A stretch of DNA of 64,000 nt from Aliishimia ponticola (GTDB taxonomy: Bacteria; Pseudomonadota; Alphaproteobacteria; Rhodobacterales; Rhodobacteraceae): positions 62,001 through 126,000 of the forward strand of contig NZ_SRKY01000004.1 of the NCBI RefSeq assembly GCF_004803475.1. The letters are read 5' to 3'. Below, piece by piece: positions 52,207-60,298 of this stretch. The notes beneath the pieces were generated by a model. That model searched no databases, was not told the origin of the DNA, and saw only the letters and a list, made by a program, of their open reading frames with translations. Numbering within the stretch: the stretch's first letter is position 1; each line of letters starts with the position of its first letter. The translations under genes and the position numbers were made by a program.

Positions 52207-53558
52207 GCGGGCAACCCTGCGATCGGGAACGGAAAGGTCAGCGTCGGTGCGCGCTGTTCGATCATCGCGCCCAGCCGCAGCAGGGCGCTGTCCGCGCCGG
52301 GTGGGCCGATCAGTTGCAGGCCGACCGGCATCCCCGCAGACATGCCGTAGGGCAGCGCCAACGCAGGCAAGCCCGCGACATTGGCAAGCGCGGCATTGGG
52401 GGCAAAACCTTCCAACGCCGCGAAATGCGCGCCGGGATCTGTGCCCATCAGGTCGAGCGTGCCGACAGGCAAAGGCGGGGCGGCCAGCACGGGCATCAGG
52501 ATCGCGTCGGCGCTTTGGAACAAGGTGCGCGCGCGGTCCGACAGCGAGGCCAGTTGCCGCGAGGCTGCGAACAGGGTGGCGCCATCGACCGCGCGGCCTT
52601 CGCGGACCATTGCAGCGGCAAGCGGCGGTATTTCGTTGTCCGGCACATCCAAGGCCGCCATCCATTCCGCCAGTGAGACTGAAAGGATCGTTCGTGAAAT
52701 GTCTTGCGCTTCGGCCCCGATCTGATCGGGCGCGGCGATCTCATGGACGGCGCAGCCCGCATCGCGCAGCGCATCGGCCGCGTCTTGCGCCGCCTTGCAG
52801 ATGTCTGGGGCGCATCGGTCCGGCAAGGCCAGCGCCACGCGCGGCAGGCCGGGCAGATGCACCACCGGTCCCGGCTGCGCCACGGCTTGGTACGCGGTAT
52901 CCACATCACGGACCGACCGCGCCAACACCAGTTCAGAGGCGATGCCCATCAGATGGTTGGTAAAGTCAGGCCCGCCCGGCACGCCCCCGCGCGAGGGCTT
53001 CAACCCGGTCAAGCCGCAACAGGCCGCCGGCACACGAATGGACCCGGCGGCATCCGTCGCATGAGCAATCGCAACCATCCCGGCAGCAACCGCCGTCGCC
53101 GCCCCGCCAGAGGACCCTCCGGGCGTCAGCGCAGGGTTCCACGGGTTACGGGCGGGTGGCAGCCCATCGGGTTCGCATGTCAGGGAAAGACCGAAGGCAG
53201 GCGTCGCCGTCAGGCCGAAGGGGATCAGCCCAAGGCCCCGCAAATCGCGGAGCAGGTGACTGTCCTCTGCAGGAACGTGCCGCCGGGCCCGCAACGCGGC
53301 AGAGCCTGCGGCAGCGGGCAACCCCTGCGCCACGCCGCCCAGATCCTTCACCAGAAAAGGCAGCCCATGAAATGGCCCACGTCGTTCGGCAGGTGCAGCA
53401 TCTGCTGCCTCTGCCCCGGCGCGGGCCATGTCTTCATCCAGATGCACCACGGCCCCAAGCCCCGCCTGCGCGCGGCAGGCAGCAAGGCTTGCATCCATCA
53501 CAGCGCAGGCAGTGGTCTGCCCGGTTGCGATTGCAGCGGCCAGAGCCGTGGCATCCAT
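52203..53558 (-). CDS. Amidase-signature family hydrolase of the pyrimidine-uptake operon
   Basis: About 451-aa amidase. Catalytic Lys is in LPFLVKDLGGVA, the cis-Ser in NPALTPGGSSGGAATAVA and the nucleophile Ser in AHATDAAGSIRVPA. The start is ATG 53558, 19 bp after the binding-protein stop; a GTG one codon upstream is possible. It shares the operon with the BMP importer and CodA-like deaminase, so it may open a ring-derived or N-carbamoyl intermediate of pyrimidine-base breakdown. It is unrelated in detail to the TRAP-operon amidase at 12 kb. Confidence 0.85.
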   Translation of the reverse strand: MDATALAAAIATGQTTACAVMDASLAACRAQAGLGAVVHLDEDMARAGAEAADAAPAERRGPFHGLPFLVKDLGGVAQGLPAAAGSAALRARRHVPAEDSHLLRDLRGLGLIPFGLTATPAFGLSLTCEPDGLPPARNPWNPALTPGGSSGGAATAVAAGMVAIAHATDAAGSIRVPAACCGLTGLKPSRGGVPGGPDFTNHLMGIASELVLARSVRDVDTAYQAVAQPGPVVHLPGLPRVALALPDRCAPDICKAAQDAADALRDAGCAVHEIAAPDQIGAEAQDISRTILSVSLAEWMAALDVPDNEIPPLAAAMVREGRAVDGATLFAASRQLASLSDRARTLFQSADAILMPVLAAPPLPVGTLDLMGTDPGAHFAALEGFAPNAALANVAGLPALALPYGMSAGMPVGLQLIGPPGADSALLRLGAMIEQRAPTLTFPFPIAGLPA

Positions 53559-53577
53559 CACGCGAAATCGCCCGCGA

Positions 53578-54561
53578 TCAGGCCGGTTCGCTTTCGTCGA
53601 TCGGCACGTCCCATTCGCCAGACTGGATCGCGGCCTGTTTGGCCTCCATCGCGGCGATGGCATCGGCTGGGACTTCATCGGCGACATAGATCAGTTCGTT
53701 GCCGCCATGCGCCATGAACGAATATTCGGTGTAGTTCCGGCCGGTGGATTTGCCCGCCTGAACATCCGCAACGATTGCTTCGATTGTCGGGCCGTAGTTC
53801 CAGATCGCATTGGCGAACACAGTGCCCGGATAGCGCGGCGTGTAGTCGATGAGCGACCCGATCGCCTTGATACCGCGTGCCTGAGCAGCATCCGCTGTGC
53901 CGATCCGCTCGCCAAAGAGGATATCCGCGCCCGCATCGATCTGGGCAATCGCGGCCTCTTGCGCGCGGGCCGGATCGAACCATGCACCGATGAAGCCGTT
54001 CAGGAAGCTGGCATCGGGGTTCACTTCTCTCACGCCCATGCGGAAGGCATTGATCAGTAGGTTCACCTCGGGGATCGGATACCCGCCGACCGACCCAAAG
54101 ACGTTGGTTTCAGACATCGTCCCGGCCAGCATACCGGCCAGATAGGCGGCCTCGTGGTTGCGCGTTCCGAAGACGCCGAAATTGTCGCCCTGCGGCCCAC
54201 CGGAGGAGCCCATGAGGAAAGCTGTTTCAGGGTAATCCCCGGCGACTTCGCGCGCTTCGCGTTCGACGGCATAGGATTCGCCCCAGATGATCTGCGCGCC
54301 GCCTTCGGCATATTCACGCATCGCGCGGGGGTAATCGGTCGGCGCGACCCCTTCGGAGAAGTCGTATTCGATCAGGCCAGACGCCGCGGCTTCTTGCATC
54401 GCGACGTGAATCCGGCTGTTCCAGGCGTTCTCGACCGGGGACATATGCACGCCCGCAATGCGGATCGTGGATTGAGCGCCTGCGCGGCGGATATAGGCAG
54501 GCAGGGCCAGCGTCGCGGCGGCGCCGACCATAAGCTGACGACGGGTTGTGTTGAGTTTCAT
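53578..54561 (-). CDS. BMP-family ABC transporter substrate-binding protein
   Basis: 327-aa periplasmic protein. The N-terminus MKLNTTRRQLMVGAAATLAL has a twin-arginine motif and leads to a signal-peptide region ending AGAQS, so Tat export is likely. The mature part has AGVHMSPVENAWNSRIHVAM, AFLMGSSGGPQGDNFGVF and an EAAYLAGMLAGTMSETNVFG segment typical of the basic membrane protein family that binds nucleosides and related bases. It is the second gene after the deaminase, before the amidase and ATPase. Its ligand here is probably a nucleobase or related compound. Confidence 0.92.
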   Translation of the reverse strand: MKLNTTRRQLMVGAAATLALPAYIRRAGAQSTIRIAGVHMSPVENAWNSRIHVAMQEAAASGLIEYDFSEGVAPTDYPRAMREYAEGGAQIIWGESYAVEREAREVAGDYPETAFLMGSSGGPQGDNFGVFGTRNHEAAYLAGMLAGTMSETNVFGSVGGYPIPEVNLLINAFRMGVREVNPDASFLNGFIGAWFDPARAQEAAIAQIDAGADILFGERIGTADAAQARGIKAIGSLIDYTPRYPGTVFANAIWNYGPTIEAIVADVQAGKSTGRNYTEYSFMAHGGNELIYVADEVPADAIAAMEAKQAAIQSGEWDVPIDESEPA

Positions 54562-54597
54562 CGGTGAGTCCTCTTCTGTTGGTGGCAGGTTCTATTG

Positions 54598-55902
54598 TTA
54601 TTCGGTGACCGGGCTTGCGGCCTTGGGCGCGTAGTCGGACGGGTCAAGCGTTGCTGGCCGCCCCGGCAGGTCAAGCTGCGCAATGCGCGGCGCTGTTCGC
54701 GACAGCACCTTGCCATGCTTGATGACAGCAAGGCGGGTGGCTTTCATGCGCACCGCTTCAATCGGATCACGCGCTTGCAGCACGACCATGCTGGCCGGTC
54801 CGCCCTCACGCAGGGTGGGGTCCGGCAGGCCCATCGTCTTGGCTCCGTTCAGCGTCACGGACGAAAAGGCCCACTCCATCGCCTCGCGCGAGGTCATCGG
54901 CACCGCATGCACGCCCATATGGGCCACTTCCAGCATGTCGGCAGAGCCAAGCGAGTACCACGGGTCCATCGTACAATCCTGACCGAAGGACACATTGACC
55001 CCGGCAGCGCGCAGTTCGGGCACGCGGGTCAGGCCGCGGCGGCGCGGATATGTGTCCGAACGCCCCTGCAGCGTGATATTGATCAGCGGATTGGGCACCA
55101 CGTTCATACCGCTTTCAGCGATAAGCGGAATCAGCTTGGACGCATAGTAATTGTCGTAGGAATGCATCGCCGTGACATGGCTGGCGGTCACGCGCCCGCC
55201 AAGGCCAAGGCGCGTGGTTTCATAGGCCAGCGTTTCCACATGCCGCGACATGGGATCGTCGCTTTCGTCGCAATGCAGGTCCAGCATCAGACCACGCTCT
55301 GCCGCGATTTCGGCCAGCCGCGTGACAGAGCGCGCACCATCCGACATGGTACGTTCGAAATGCGGAATGCCGCCCACCACGTCGACCCCCATATCGAGCG
55401 CCCGTAGCAGGTTCTTTTCCGCGTTTTCGGCCCGGTACAGACCGTCCTGCGGGAAGGCCACCAGTTGCAGGTCGATATAGGGCGCGACCTGTTTGCGCAC
55501 GTCCAGCAGCGCCTCGACGCCGACAAGCGGCGCGGTGGAAACATCGACATGCGACCGGATCGCCAACAGGCCCTGCGACACAGCGAGATCGCAATAGCGC
55601 AGGGCGCGTTCGATCACCTGTTCAGGCGTCAACAGGGGTTTAAGCTCACCCCAAAGGGCAATCCCCTCAAGCAGCGTGCCCGAAACATTCATGCGCGGAT
55701 GACCAAGGCTGAGCGTTGCATCCATATGGAAATGCGGGTCGGTGAAGGGGGGCGAGGCCAAGCCCCCTGCCGCGTCGATTTCCTCTTGCGCTTCTGCCGT
55801 GATCTCCGGCGCGATCTGCGCGATGCGGTCGCCGCGAATTGCAATATCCAGCGGCCCACTGCCATCGGGCAGGCAGGCCTTCTTGATGATGATGTCGAAC
55901 AT
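54598..55902 (-). CDS. codA: Cytosine-deaminase-family amidohydrolase, predicted 5-methylcytosine-type
   Basis: 434-aa metal-dependent deaminase. Metal ligands match E. coli CodA: His57/His59 (DPHFHMD), LHCDESDDP, ASHVTAMHSY and Asp309 in FGQDCTMDPWYSLG. The residue after Asp309 is Cys310, where E. coli CodA has Asp314. Published work on bacterial 5-methylcytosine deaminases used exactly the loss of that Asp as the discriminating sign and included a Rhodobacter sphaeroides enzyme. The preceding residue is also changed (GQD in place of GHD). The product could therefore be thymine as well as uracil. It is the first gene of the BMP importer operon. A hairpin lies 30 bp upstream. Confidence 0.88.
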   Translation of the reverse strand: MFDIIIKKACLPDGSGPLDIAIRGDRIAQIAPEITAEAQEEIDAAGGLASPPFTDPHFHMDATLSLGHPRMNVSGTLLEGIALWGELKPLLTPEQVIERALRYCDLAVSQGLLAIRSHVDVSTAPLVGVEALLDVRKQVAPYIDLQLVAFPQDGLYRAENAEKNLLRALDMGVDVVGGIPHFERTMSDGARSVTRLAEIAAERGLMLDLHCDESDDPMSRHVETLAYETTRLGLGGRVTASHVTAMHSYDNYYASKLIPLIAESGMNVVPNPLINITLQGRSDTYPRRRGLTRVPELRAAGVNVSFGQDCTMDPWYSLGSADMLEVAHMGVHAVPMTSREAMEWAFSSVTLNGAKTMGLPDPTLREGGPASMVVLQARDPIEAVRMKATRLAVIKHGKVLSRTAPRIAQLDLPGRPATLDPSDYAPKAASPVTE

Positions 55903-55931
55903 TCGCCGCCCCCAGAATTTGATCGGATGGT

Positions 55932-55954
55932 AAAAAGCAATCCGGGCGATTGCT
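55932..55954 (-). promoter_or_regulatory. Hairpin with T-run in the leader of the deaminase/importer operon
   Basis: AGCAATC-CGGGC-GATTGCT, a 7-bp perfect inverted repeat. Read on the minus strand it is followed by TTTTTACC, only about 30 bp before the deaminase start at 55902. It could terminate transcription coming from the gntR end, act as an attenuator, or be a regulator's operator. The A-rich and T-rich flanks on both sides make it terminator-like on both strands. Confidence 0.5.
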
Positions 55955-56164
55955 ACTTTTTTTGGCGGATCGGCGGGGGTCAGTCCTTAACTAATTCGCG
56001 AAACCCGGATTTTCGGCGTGCGCTTGCCTAGAAAATCAGCACCGCAACGGATCGGCCCAGGCCAATGCACGAGGAGGTTGAATCTCGTGCTTTTCGGGTC
56101 GTCAAATGTGAGAAATGGGACGGCCGATCGCCCGCGGCATCAAGGCAGGGCCGGCTGTCCAAGG

Positions 56165-56833
56165 CTAAAGGTAGCGCAGCCGCAGTTTGGCCAGAAGATC
56201 GACGAGGATTTTCTTCGCATCCTGCCGGTGCTTGCGGTGACATTCGCGCGCGGTGACCGCGTCGCCATCGCGGATCGCCTGATAGACCCGGCGGTGGTCC
56301 TCGTTCGACTTGGTTGGAACGGGCCGCATGAACAGCGTCGTCATCCGCGCGCGCCGGACCTGATCGCTCATCATTCCGACGATGCTTTGGATACGTGTGT
56401 TGCCGCCCAGCCGGACCAATTCGGTATGAAACCGGGTATCGGCATCGGCCCATGCTTCCAAATCGGACGCATCAAGCGCCGCCTCCATGTCCGCGATCGC
56501 TTGGGCCAGCGCCTGGAGATCACTTTCGGCATAGCGCGCGGTAGCCGCGCGTTCGGCGGCGTGACTTTCCAGCTCTGTCAGCACGTCATAGATTTCGGAC
56601 ATGTCTTCTGGCGACAGCGGCAGGATACGCACCCCCTTGCGCGGTCGCAATTCCAGCAGCCCCTGCCCTTCCAACGTCAGCACAGCCTCGCGGACCGGCG
56701 TGCGCGACATCTGAAGCATATCGGCAAGCTCCGATTCCAGATGATCCGAACCTGCTGCCAACTCGCCAGAGAATATCCGCGCGCGCAGCTCGTGAATGGC
56801 GCGTTGCGAATTGGATGGGGATTTGTCGGGCAT
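56165..56833 (-). CDS. GntR-family (FCD) transcriptional regulator
   Basis: 222-aa regulator. The winged-helix part is AIHELRARIFSGELAAGSDH and LESELADMLQMSRTPVREAV, followed by the FCD ligand domain starting ILPLSPEDMSEIYDVLTELE; D/E-H metal-ligand-type residues include the FHTELVRLGG stretch. It is the last gene of a three-gene operon with the IPMDH-like and Gfo/Idh/MocA genes (8 bp apart). Its AGGAG lies in the end of the preceding gene. It probably regulates this operon and the divergent one; see the palindrome at 59021. Confidence 0.93.
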   Translation of the reverse strand: MPDKSPSNSQRAIHELRARIFSGELAAGSDHLESELADMLQMSRTPVREAVLTLEGQGLLELRPRKGVRILPLSPEDMSEIYDVLTELESHAAERAATARYAESDLQALAQAIADMEAALDASDLEAWADADTRFHTELVRLGGNTRIQSIVGMMSDQVRRARMTTLFMRPVPTKSNEDHRRVYQAIRDGDAVTARECHRKHRQDAKKILVDLLAKLRLRYL

Positions 56834-56841
56834 GGAAATGT

Positions 56842-57858
56842 CTACTCCTGAAAGAACTGCTTACGCCCTTGTCGATTGGAATCGTAAATCGCGGCCTCGA
56901 TCCGTTCCACTGCCAGATAGTCCTGCGCACAGTTCTCAAAAGGGGTGCCGTCGATGATCCCGGCGACCACATGGCGTTGCAGCGCATGAACACAATCGCC
57001 GCCGAAGCCGGTCCATGTGTCCGGCGGCAGCACGCAGGTTCGTTCGCCTTTTCCGAAGGCGCGCAGATGCACCGATCCGTCGCCGCGCAGGTCGAGCGTG
57101 CCTTCTGTTCCCTCGAACAGGGCCTCGCCCATCGTGCAACGCAGATTTTCGGCATCGTGGTCCAGATGCCGGTTGCCGTCGAACAGCGCCCGTACCCCGT
57201 TCGGATGGTCAAACAGGATATAGCCCGCATCCTCCCCCGCGATCGCCGTGTTGATGCGGCGCAAATCGGCGTACACGCCCAGCGGATCGCCAAGAAGATA
57301 GCGGAAGGTGTCGATCCAATGAACGGCGGTTTCATGGACCAAAAAGCGTGGCATGGTCTGGAAATAGGGTTGGCGCGACAGATAGGCCTCTGGCCCCTGC
57401 CCATCGCCCGGACGCAGCCGGAATGTCACCTGCTGAAGCCGCCCCACATCGCCGCGATCCAGCGCGGCCTTGATCGCGCGATACCACGGCTGAAAACGGA
57501 AATTCTCGTGCACGATAATGGTGGCTCCGGCGGCTTCGGCCTCGGCGGTGATGCGCTCTGCCTCGCCAAGATCGCGGCAGAAGGGCTTTTGGCAGATGAT
57601 CCATTTCAGCCCCGCCGCCAGAGCAAGGCGGATCGCCTGTGCCTGCGCGGGTGGCGGCAGAATGACATCGAGCATGTCAGGCGTTTGCGCCTTTAGCATC
57701 TGCTGAAGATCGTCATAGGCGGGCAGGCCGGTGGCCTTGGCCTTTTCAATATCTTGATCACATGCGCCAACCAGTGTGGCACGCTCCATCCGCGCCCAGC
57801 TTCCATAGTGGAACTGGCTGAAATACCCCGCGCCGACGCACGCGATCCTCAGGGTCAT
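56842..57858 (-). CDS. Gfo/Idh/MocA-family oxidoreductase
   Basis: 338-aa NAD(P)-dependent dehydrogenase of sugars or polyols. The Rossmann start is TLRIACVGAGYFSQFHYGSW. LKWIICQKPFCRDLGEAERI contains the KP motif with the conserved Lys (QKPF). VHETAVHWIDTFRYLLG carries the family's HxxD-type catalytic His/Asp. It starts in an ATGA overlap with the IPMDH-like gene, so the long open frame upstream is a shadow. Substrate unknown. Confidence 0.9.
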   Translation of the reverse strand: MTLRIACVGAGYFSQFHYGSWARMERATLVGACDQDIEKAKATGLPAYDDLQQMLKAQTPDMLDVILPPPAQAQAIRLALAAGLKWIICQKPFCRDLGEAERITAEAEAAGATIIVHENFRFQPWYRAIKAALDRGDVGRLQQVTFRLRPGDGQGPEAYLSRQPYFQTMPRFLVHETAVHWIDTFRYLLGDPLGVYADLRRINTAIAGEDAGYILFDHPNGVRALFDGNRHLDHDAENLRCTMGEALFEGTEGTLDLRGDGSVHLRAFGKGERTCVLPPDTWTGFGGDCVHALQRHVVAGIIDGTPFENCAQDYLAVERIEAAIYDSNRQGRKQFFQE

Positions 57859-58946
57859 GCGACGAACAGGGCGTCGGTGACGGCTTGCGCTGCCGCTGCG
57901 GTGCCTGCGGTCCCGCCAATGTCGCGCGTCAGTGCTGCGCCGCGTGCGATCACGTCCTCGACCGCCTCGCGCAGCCGTCGGCCATCCTGCGCCAGCGCCG
58001 GGTTGTCGTGCTTGATCCCCAACCAGTCGAGCATCATCGCCGCTGATAGGATCATCGCCAACGGATTGGCCAGACCTTGCCCAGCGATGTCCGGGGCAGA
58101 GCCGTGGCAAGGTTGAAACACAGCATGGTCCAGCCCGATATCAGCAGAGGGCGCCAGCCCCAGACCGCCCATCAGCCCCGCCCCAAGATCCGACAGGATA
58201 TCGCCGAACATGTTCTCGGTCACGAGCACGTCGAAGTCCCACGGTTTCTGCACCATCCACAGCGCCATCGCATCGACATAGGCGTGATCCGCAGTCAGAT
58301 CGGGGTGGCGCGCGGCCTCTGCATCGAAAATCTCGCGGAAAAAGGCGAAGGCGCGGAACACGTTGGCCTTGTCGACACAGGTCACACGACCCTGCCCGCG
58401 CCCCGCCGCCCGGCGTGTCTGCGCCATGTCGAAGGCAAAGCGGAACAGCTTTTCGGATATGTCGCGCGTGATGCGCAAAGTCTCGCGCGCTTCGTCCGGG
58501 CGCACATCCCCGCAGCCTTGGGTGTAAAATAGCCCCTCGGTGCTTTCGCGGATCAGAACGAAGTCGATCTCCTTGCCCTTTGGCAGGTTCAGCGGTGTGG
58601 GTTGCCCCTGCCGGACCCGCACAGGACGCACCCCGGCGAAGAGCGTCAGCGCCTTGCGCAGGTCGATCTGCGGCGAAATCTCTGTCCCATCCTCATAACG
58701 GATATCGGGCAAGCCCATCGCCGACAGAAGGATCGCGTCGGCGTTGCGGGCGATCTGCATGGATGTCTCCGGCAGCGAGTCGCCGGTGGCCGCGTAATGC
58801 GCGGCCCCTGCGGGCGCATCGTGGAACCGCAAACCGTACCCGTCCGATGCCTCTGCCATACGACCGAGGATATCCAGAGTGGGTGCCATGATTTCCGGCC
58901 CGATGCCGTCGCCGTGGAACACCGCGATGTCGAATGTCTGTGTCAC
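57855..58946 (-). CDS. Isocitrate/isopropylmalate dehydrogenase-family enzyme
   Basis: 363-aa beta-decarboxylating dehydrogenase. It opens IAVFHGDGIGPEIMAPTLDI, has the substrate region VRPVRVRQGQPTPLNLPKGK and RESTEGLFYTQGCGD, and the cofactor site VTENMFGDILSDLGAGLMGG. The start is GTG 58946, after GGAGGG with 6-bp spacing. It is unlikely to be LeuB itself because it sits in a GntR-controlled sugar-acid-like operon; tartrate, D-malate or another 3-substituted malate are candidates. Divergent from the ABM gene. Confidence 0.9.
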   Translation of the reverse strand: MTQTFDIAVFHGDGIGPEIMAPTLDILGRMAEASDGYGLRFHDAPAGAAHYAATGDSLPETSMQIARNADAILLSAMGLPDIRYEDGTEISPQIDLRKALTLFAGVRPVRVRQGQPTPLNLPKGKEIDFVLIRESTEGLFYTQGCGDVRPDEARETLRITRDISEKLFRFAFDMAQTRRAAGRGQGRVTCVDKANVFRAFAFFREIFDAEAARHPDLTADHAYVDAMALWMVQKPWDFDVLVTENMFGDILSDLGAGLMGGLGLAPSADIGLDHAVFQPCHGSAPDIAGQGLANPLAMILSAAMMLDWLGIKHDNPALAQDGRRLREAVEDVIARGAALTRDIGGTAGTAAAAQAVTDALFVA

Positions 58947-59006
58947 TCCATGCCCTCCGCCTTGCATATGCATGGGTGGGGCGGTGCCCGCGGCCCGATG
59001 CAAAAG

Positions 59007-59036
59007 TTGACAGGCCCACCTTAATGCATGCATTAA
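59007..59036 (+). promoter_or_regulatory. Promoter-like TTGACA with a perfect 16-bp palindrome (candidate GntR operator)
   Basis: TTGACA at 59007-59012 is followed by TTAATGCATGCATTAA at 59021-59036, a perfect palindrome lying where the spacer and -10 region of a plus-strand promoter would be. It is AT-rich against a GC-rich background and is in the 179-bp divergent space between the IPMDH-like and ABM genes. FCD-GntR dimers bind short palindromes of this kind. A further partial half-site, AATGCA, follows at 59040-59045. The -10 itself is not clear. Confidence 0.6.
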
Positions 59037-59125
59037 TAAATGCAATAAGGATGCCCGGACGCTCTAGGCCGGTCTTGGGCGGCGCTTTGCCGCTTGTTCC
59101 GAAATCGGCAAGGGAGGCTTGCGGA

Positions 59126-59413
59126 ATGTTCGCTGTCGTTGTGAAATTCCAATTGAAGGAGGGCGTGATGGATCAGTTTCTGCCCGCCATGAAGGAAAAC
59201 GCGCAGCTTTCGCTGAAAGACGAGCCGTGCTGTCACAGGTTCGATGTGTGCACAGATCCCGCGCGCCCGAATGAGGTGCTGCTATATGAGCTTTACACCG
59301 ACCGCGCGGCCTTTGACCTGCACCTCGGCACGCCGCATTTCAATAGTTTCGACCGCGAGACCGCCGCATTGATCGCGGATAAGGATGTGCGCACCTATGA
59401 CGAGGTAAGCTGA
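59126..59413 (+). CDS. Antibiotic-biosynthesis-monooxygenase (ABM) domain protein
   Basis: 95-aa dimeric alpha+beta barrel protein. It begins MFAVVVKFQLKEGVMDQFLP and has LKDEPCCHRFDVCTDPARPN and LLYELYTDRAAFDLHLGTPH, the family's strand/helix order and the conserved FxxH region. AGGGAGG lies before the ATG at 59126. Many ABM proteins are oxygenases for quinones or unknown detoxification enzymes. It overlaps the next gene by 1 bp (TGATG). Confidence 0.85.
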   Translation: MFAVVVKFQLKEGVMDQFLPAMKENAQLSLKDEPCCHRFDVCTDPARPNEVLLYELYTDRAAFDLHLGTPHFNSFDRETAALIADKDVRTYDEVS

Positions 59414-60210
59414 TGGCCGATTGGGAGGTCTACGCCATCAAATATGCGGACCGGAATGCACGCACCCGCGCGGATAGTTTCATCCTTGACGACAACCACG
59501 ACACGCCGCACCCGATGGACTATTACATGTGGTTGTTGCGGCGCGGGCAGGAGGTGATCCTAGTCGATACCGGTTACGATCTGCAGGAGGCCACAGCGCG
59601 CGGACGGCCCATCCGCCTTGATCCGGCAGAGGCGCTCGCCCCGCTTGGGCTGAAGCCCGAAGACGTGACACAGGTCATCGTCACCCACCTGCATTACGAT
59701 CACGCCGGGGGGCTACACCTGTTTCCGAATGCCACCCTGCATCTGCAAGCGGCCGAAATGGCCTTTGCCACCGGTCCGTGCATGTGCCACGACGCGCTAC
59801 GCCTGCCGTTCACCGCGATCCATGTCTGCGAGGCGATCACGCGGCTCTATTCCGGGAAACTCGTTTTCTATGATGGCGACGCGCAGGTCGCCGACGGAGT
59901 CACGGTGCATTGCATCGGCGGCCATAGTCGCGGGCTGCAATCTGTTCGCGTGCGCACGTCATCGGGGTGGATGGTGCTGGCGTCCGACGCGGCGCATTTC
60001 TATGAGAACGTATTTGCGCGCAAGCCCTTCCCCATCGTCGTCGATATGGAAAACATGCTGGCGGGCTTTGACACGCTGGAACGGCTGGCAAGCGCGCCGG
60101 GGCTGATCATTCCCGGCCACGATCCCTTGGTGCGGGAGTATTTCCCACAGGTTCTGGCCGACCACATCTTTCGTCTGGATGGCGGCCCGACCAAGGATGT
60201 GCGCGCGTAA
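59413..60210 (+). CDS. Metallo-beta-lactamase-fold hydrolase (lactonase-like)
   Basis: 265-aa MBL protein. The zinc motif THLHYDHAGG lies at 91-100, with His92, His94, Asp96 and His97. Further ligands are in CIGGHSRGLQ, LASDAAHFYE and IPGHDPLVREY. The arrangement matches the N-acyl homoserine lactonase (AiiA-like) branch, but no luxI or luxR is near, so an operon-linked lactone, such as a sugar lactone made by the Gfo/Idh dehydrogenase, is at least as likely a substrate. It is coupled to the ABM gene and diverges from the IPMDH operon. Confidence 0.85.
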   Translation: MADWEVYAIKYADRNARTRADSFILDDNHDTPHPMDYYMWLLRRGQEVILVDTGYDLQEATARGRPIRLDPAEALAPLGLKPEDVTQVIVTHLHYDHAGGLHLFPNATLHLQAAEMAFATGPCMCHDALRLPFTAIHVCEAITRLYSGKLVFYDGDAQVADGVTVHCIGGHSRGLQSVRVRTSSGWMVLASDAAHFYENVFARKPFPIVVDMENMLAGFDTLERLASAPGLIIPGHDPLVREYFPQVLADHIFRLDGGPTKDVRA

Positions 60211-60298
60211 GATCGGCGTTTTGCGGATGATGTCAGCGGCGCGGGCGCGCATATCCCTGCCTTGATGCGCCAGTTCCACGCCGATTGTCAGGCCCGGT

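Noticed and set aside
57855-58946. leuB (3-isopropylmalate dehydrogenase)
   Set aside because: The family matches, but the operon contains a Gfo/Idh/MocA enzyme and a GntR regulator and no leucine genes; a different malate-type substrate is likelier.
59413-60210. Quorum-quenching acyl-homoserine lactonase
   Set aside because: The motif fits, but there are no luxI/luxR genes nearby and the operon context suggests another lactone; kept as a general MBL hydrolase.
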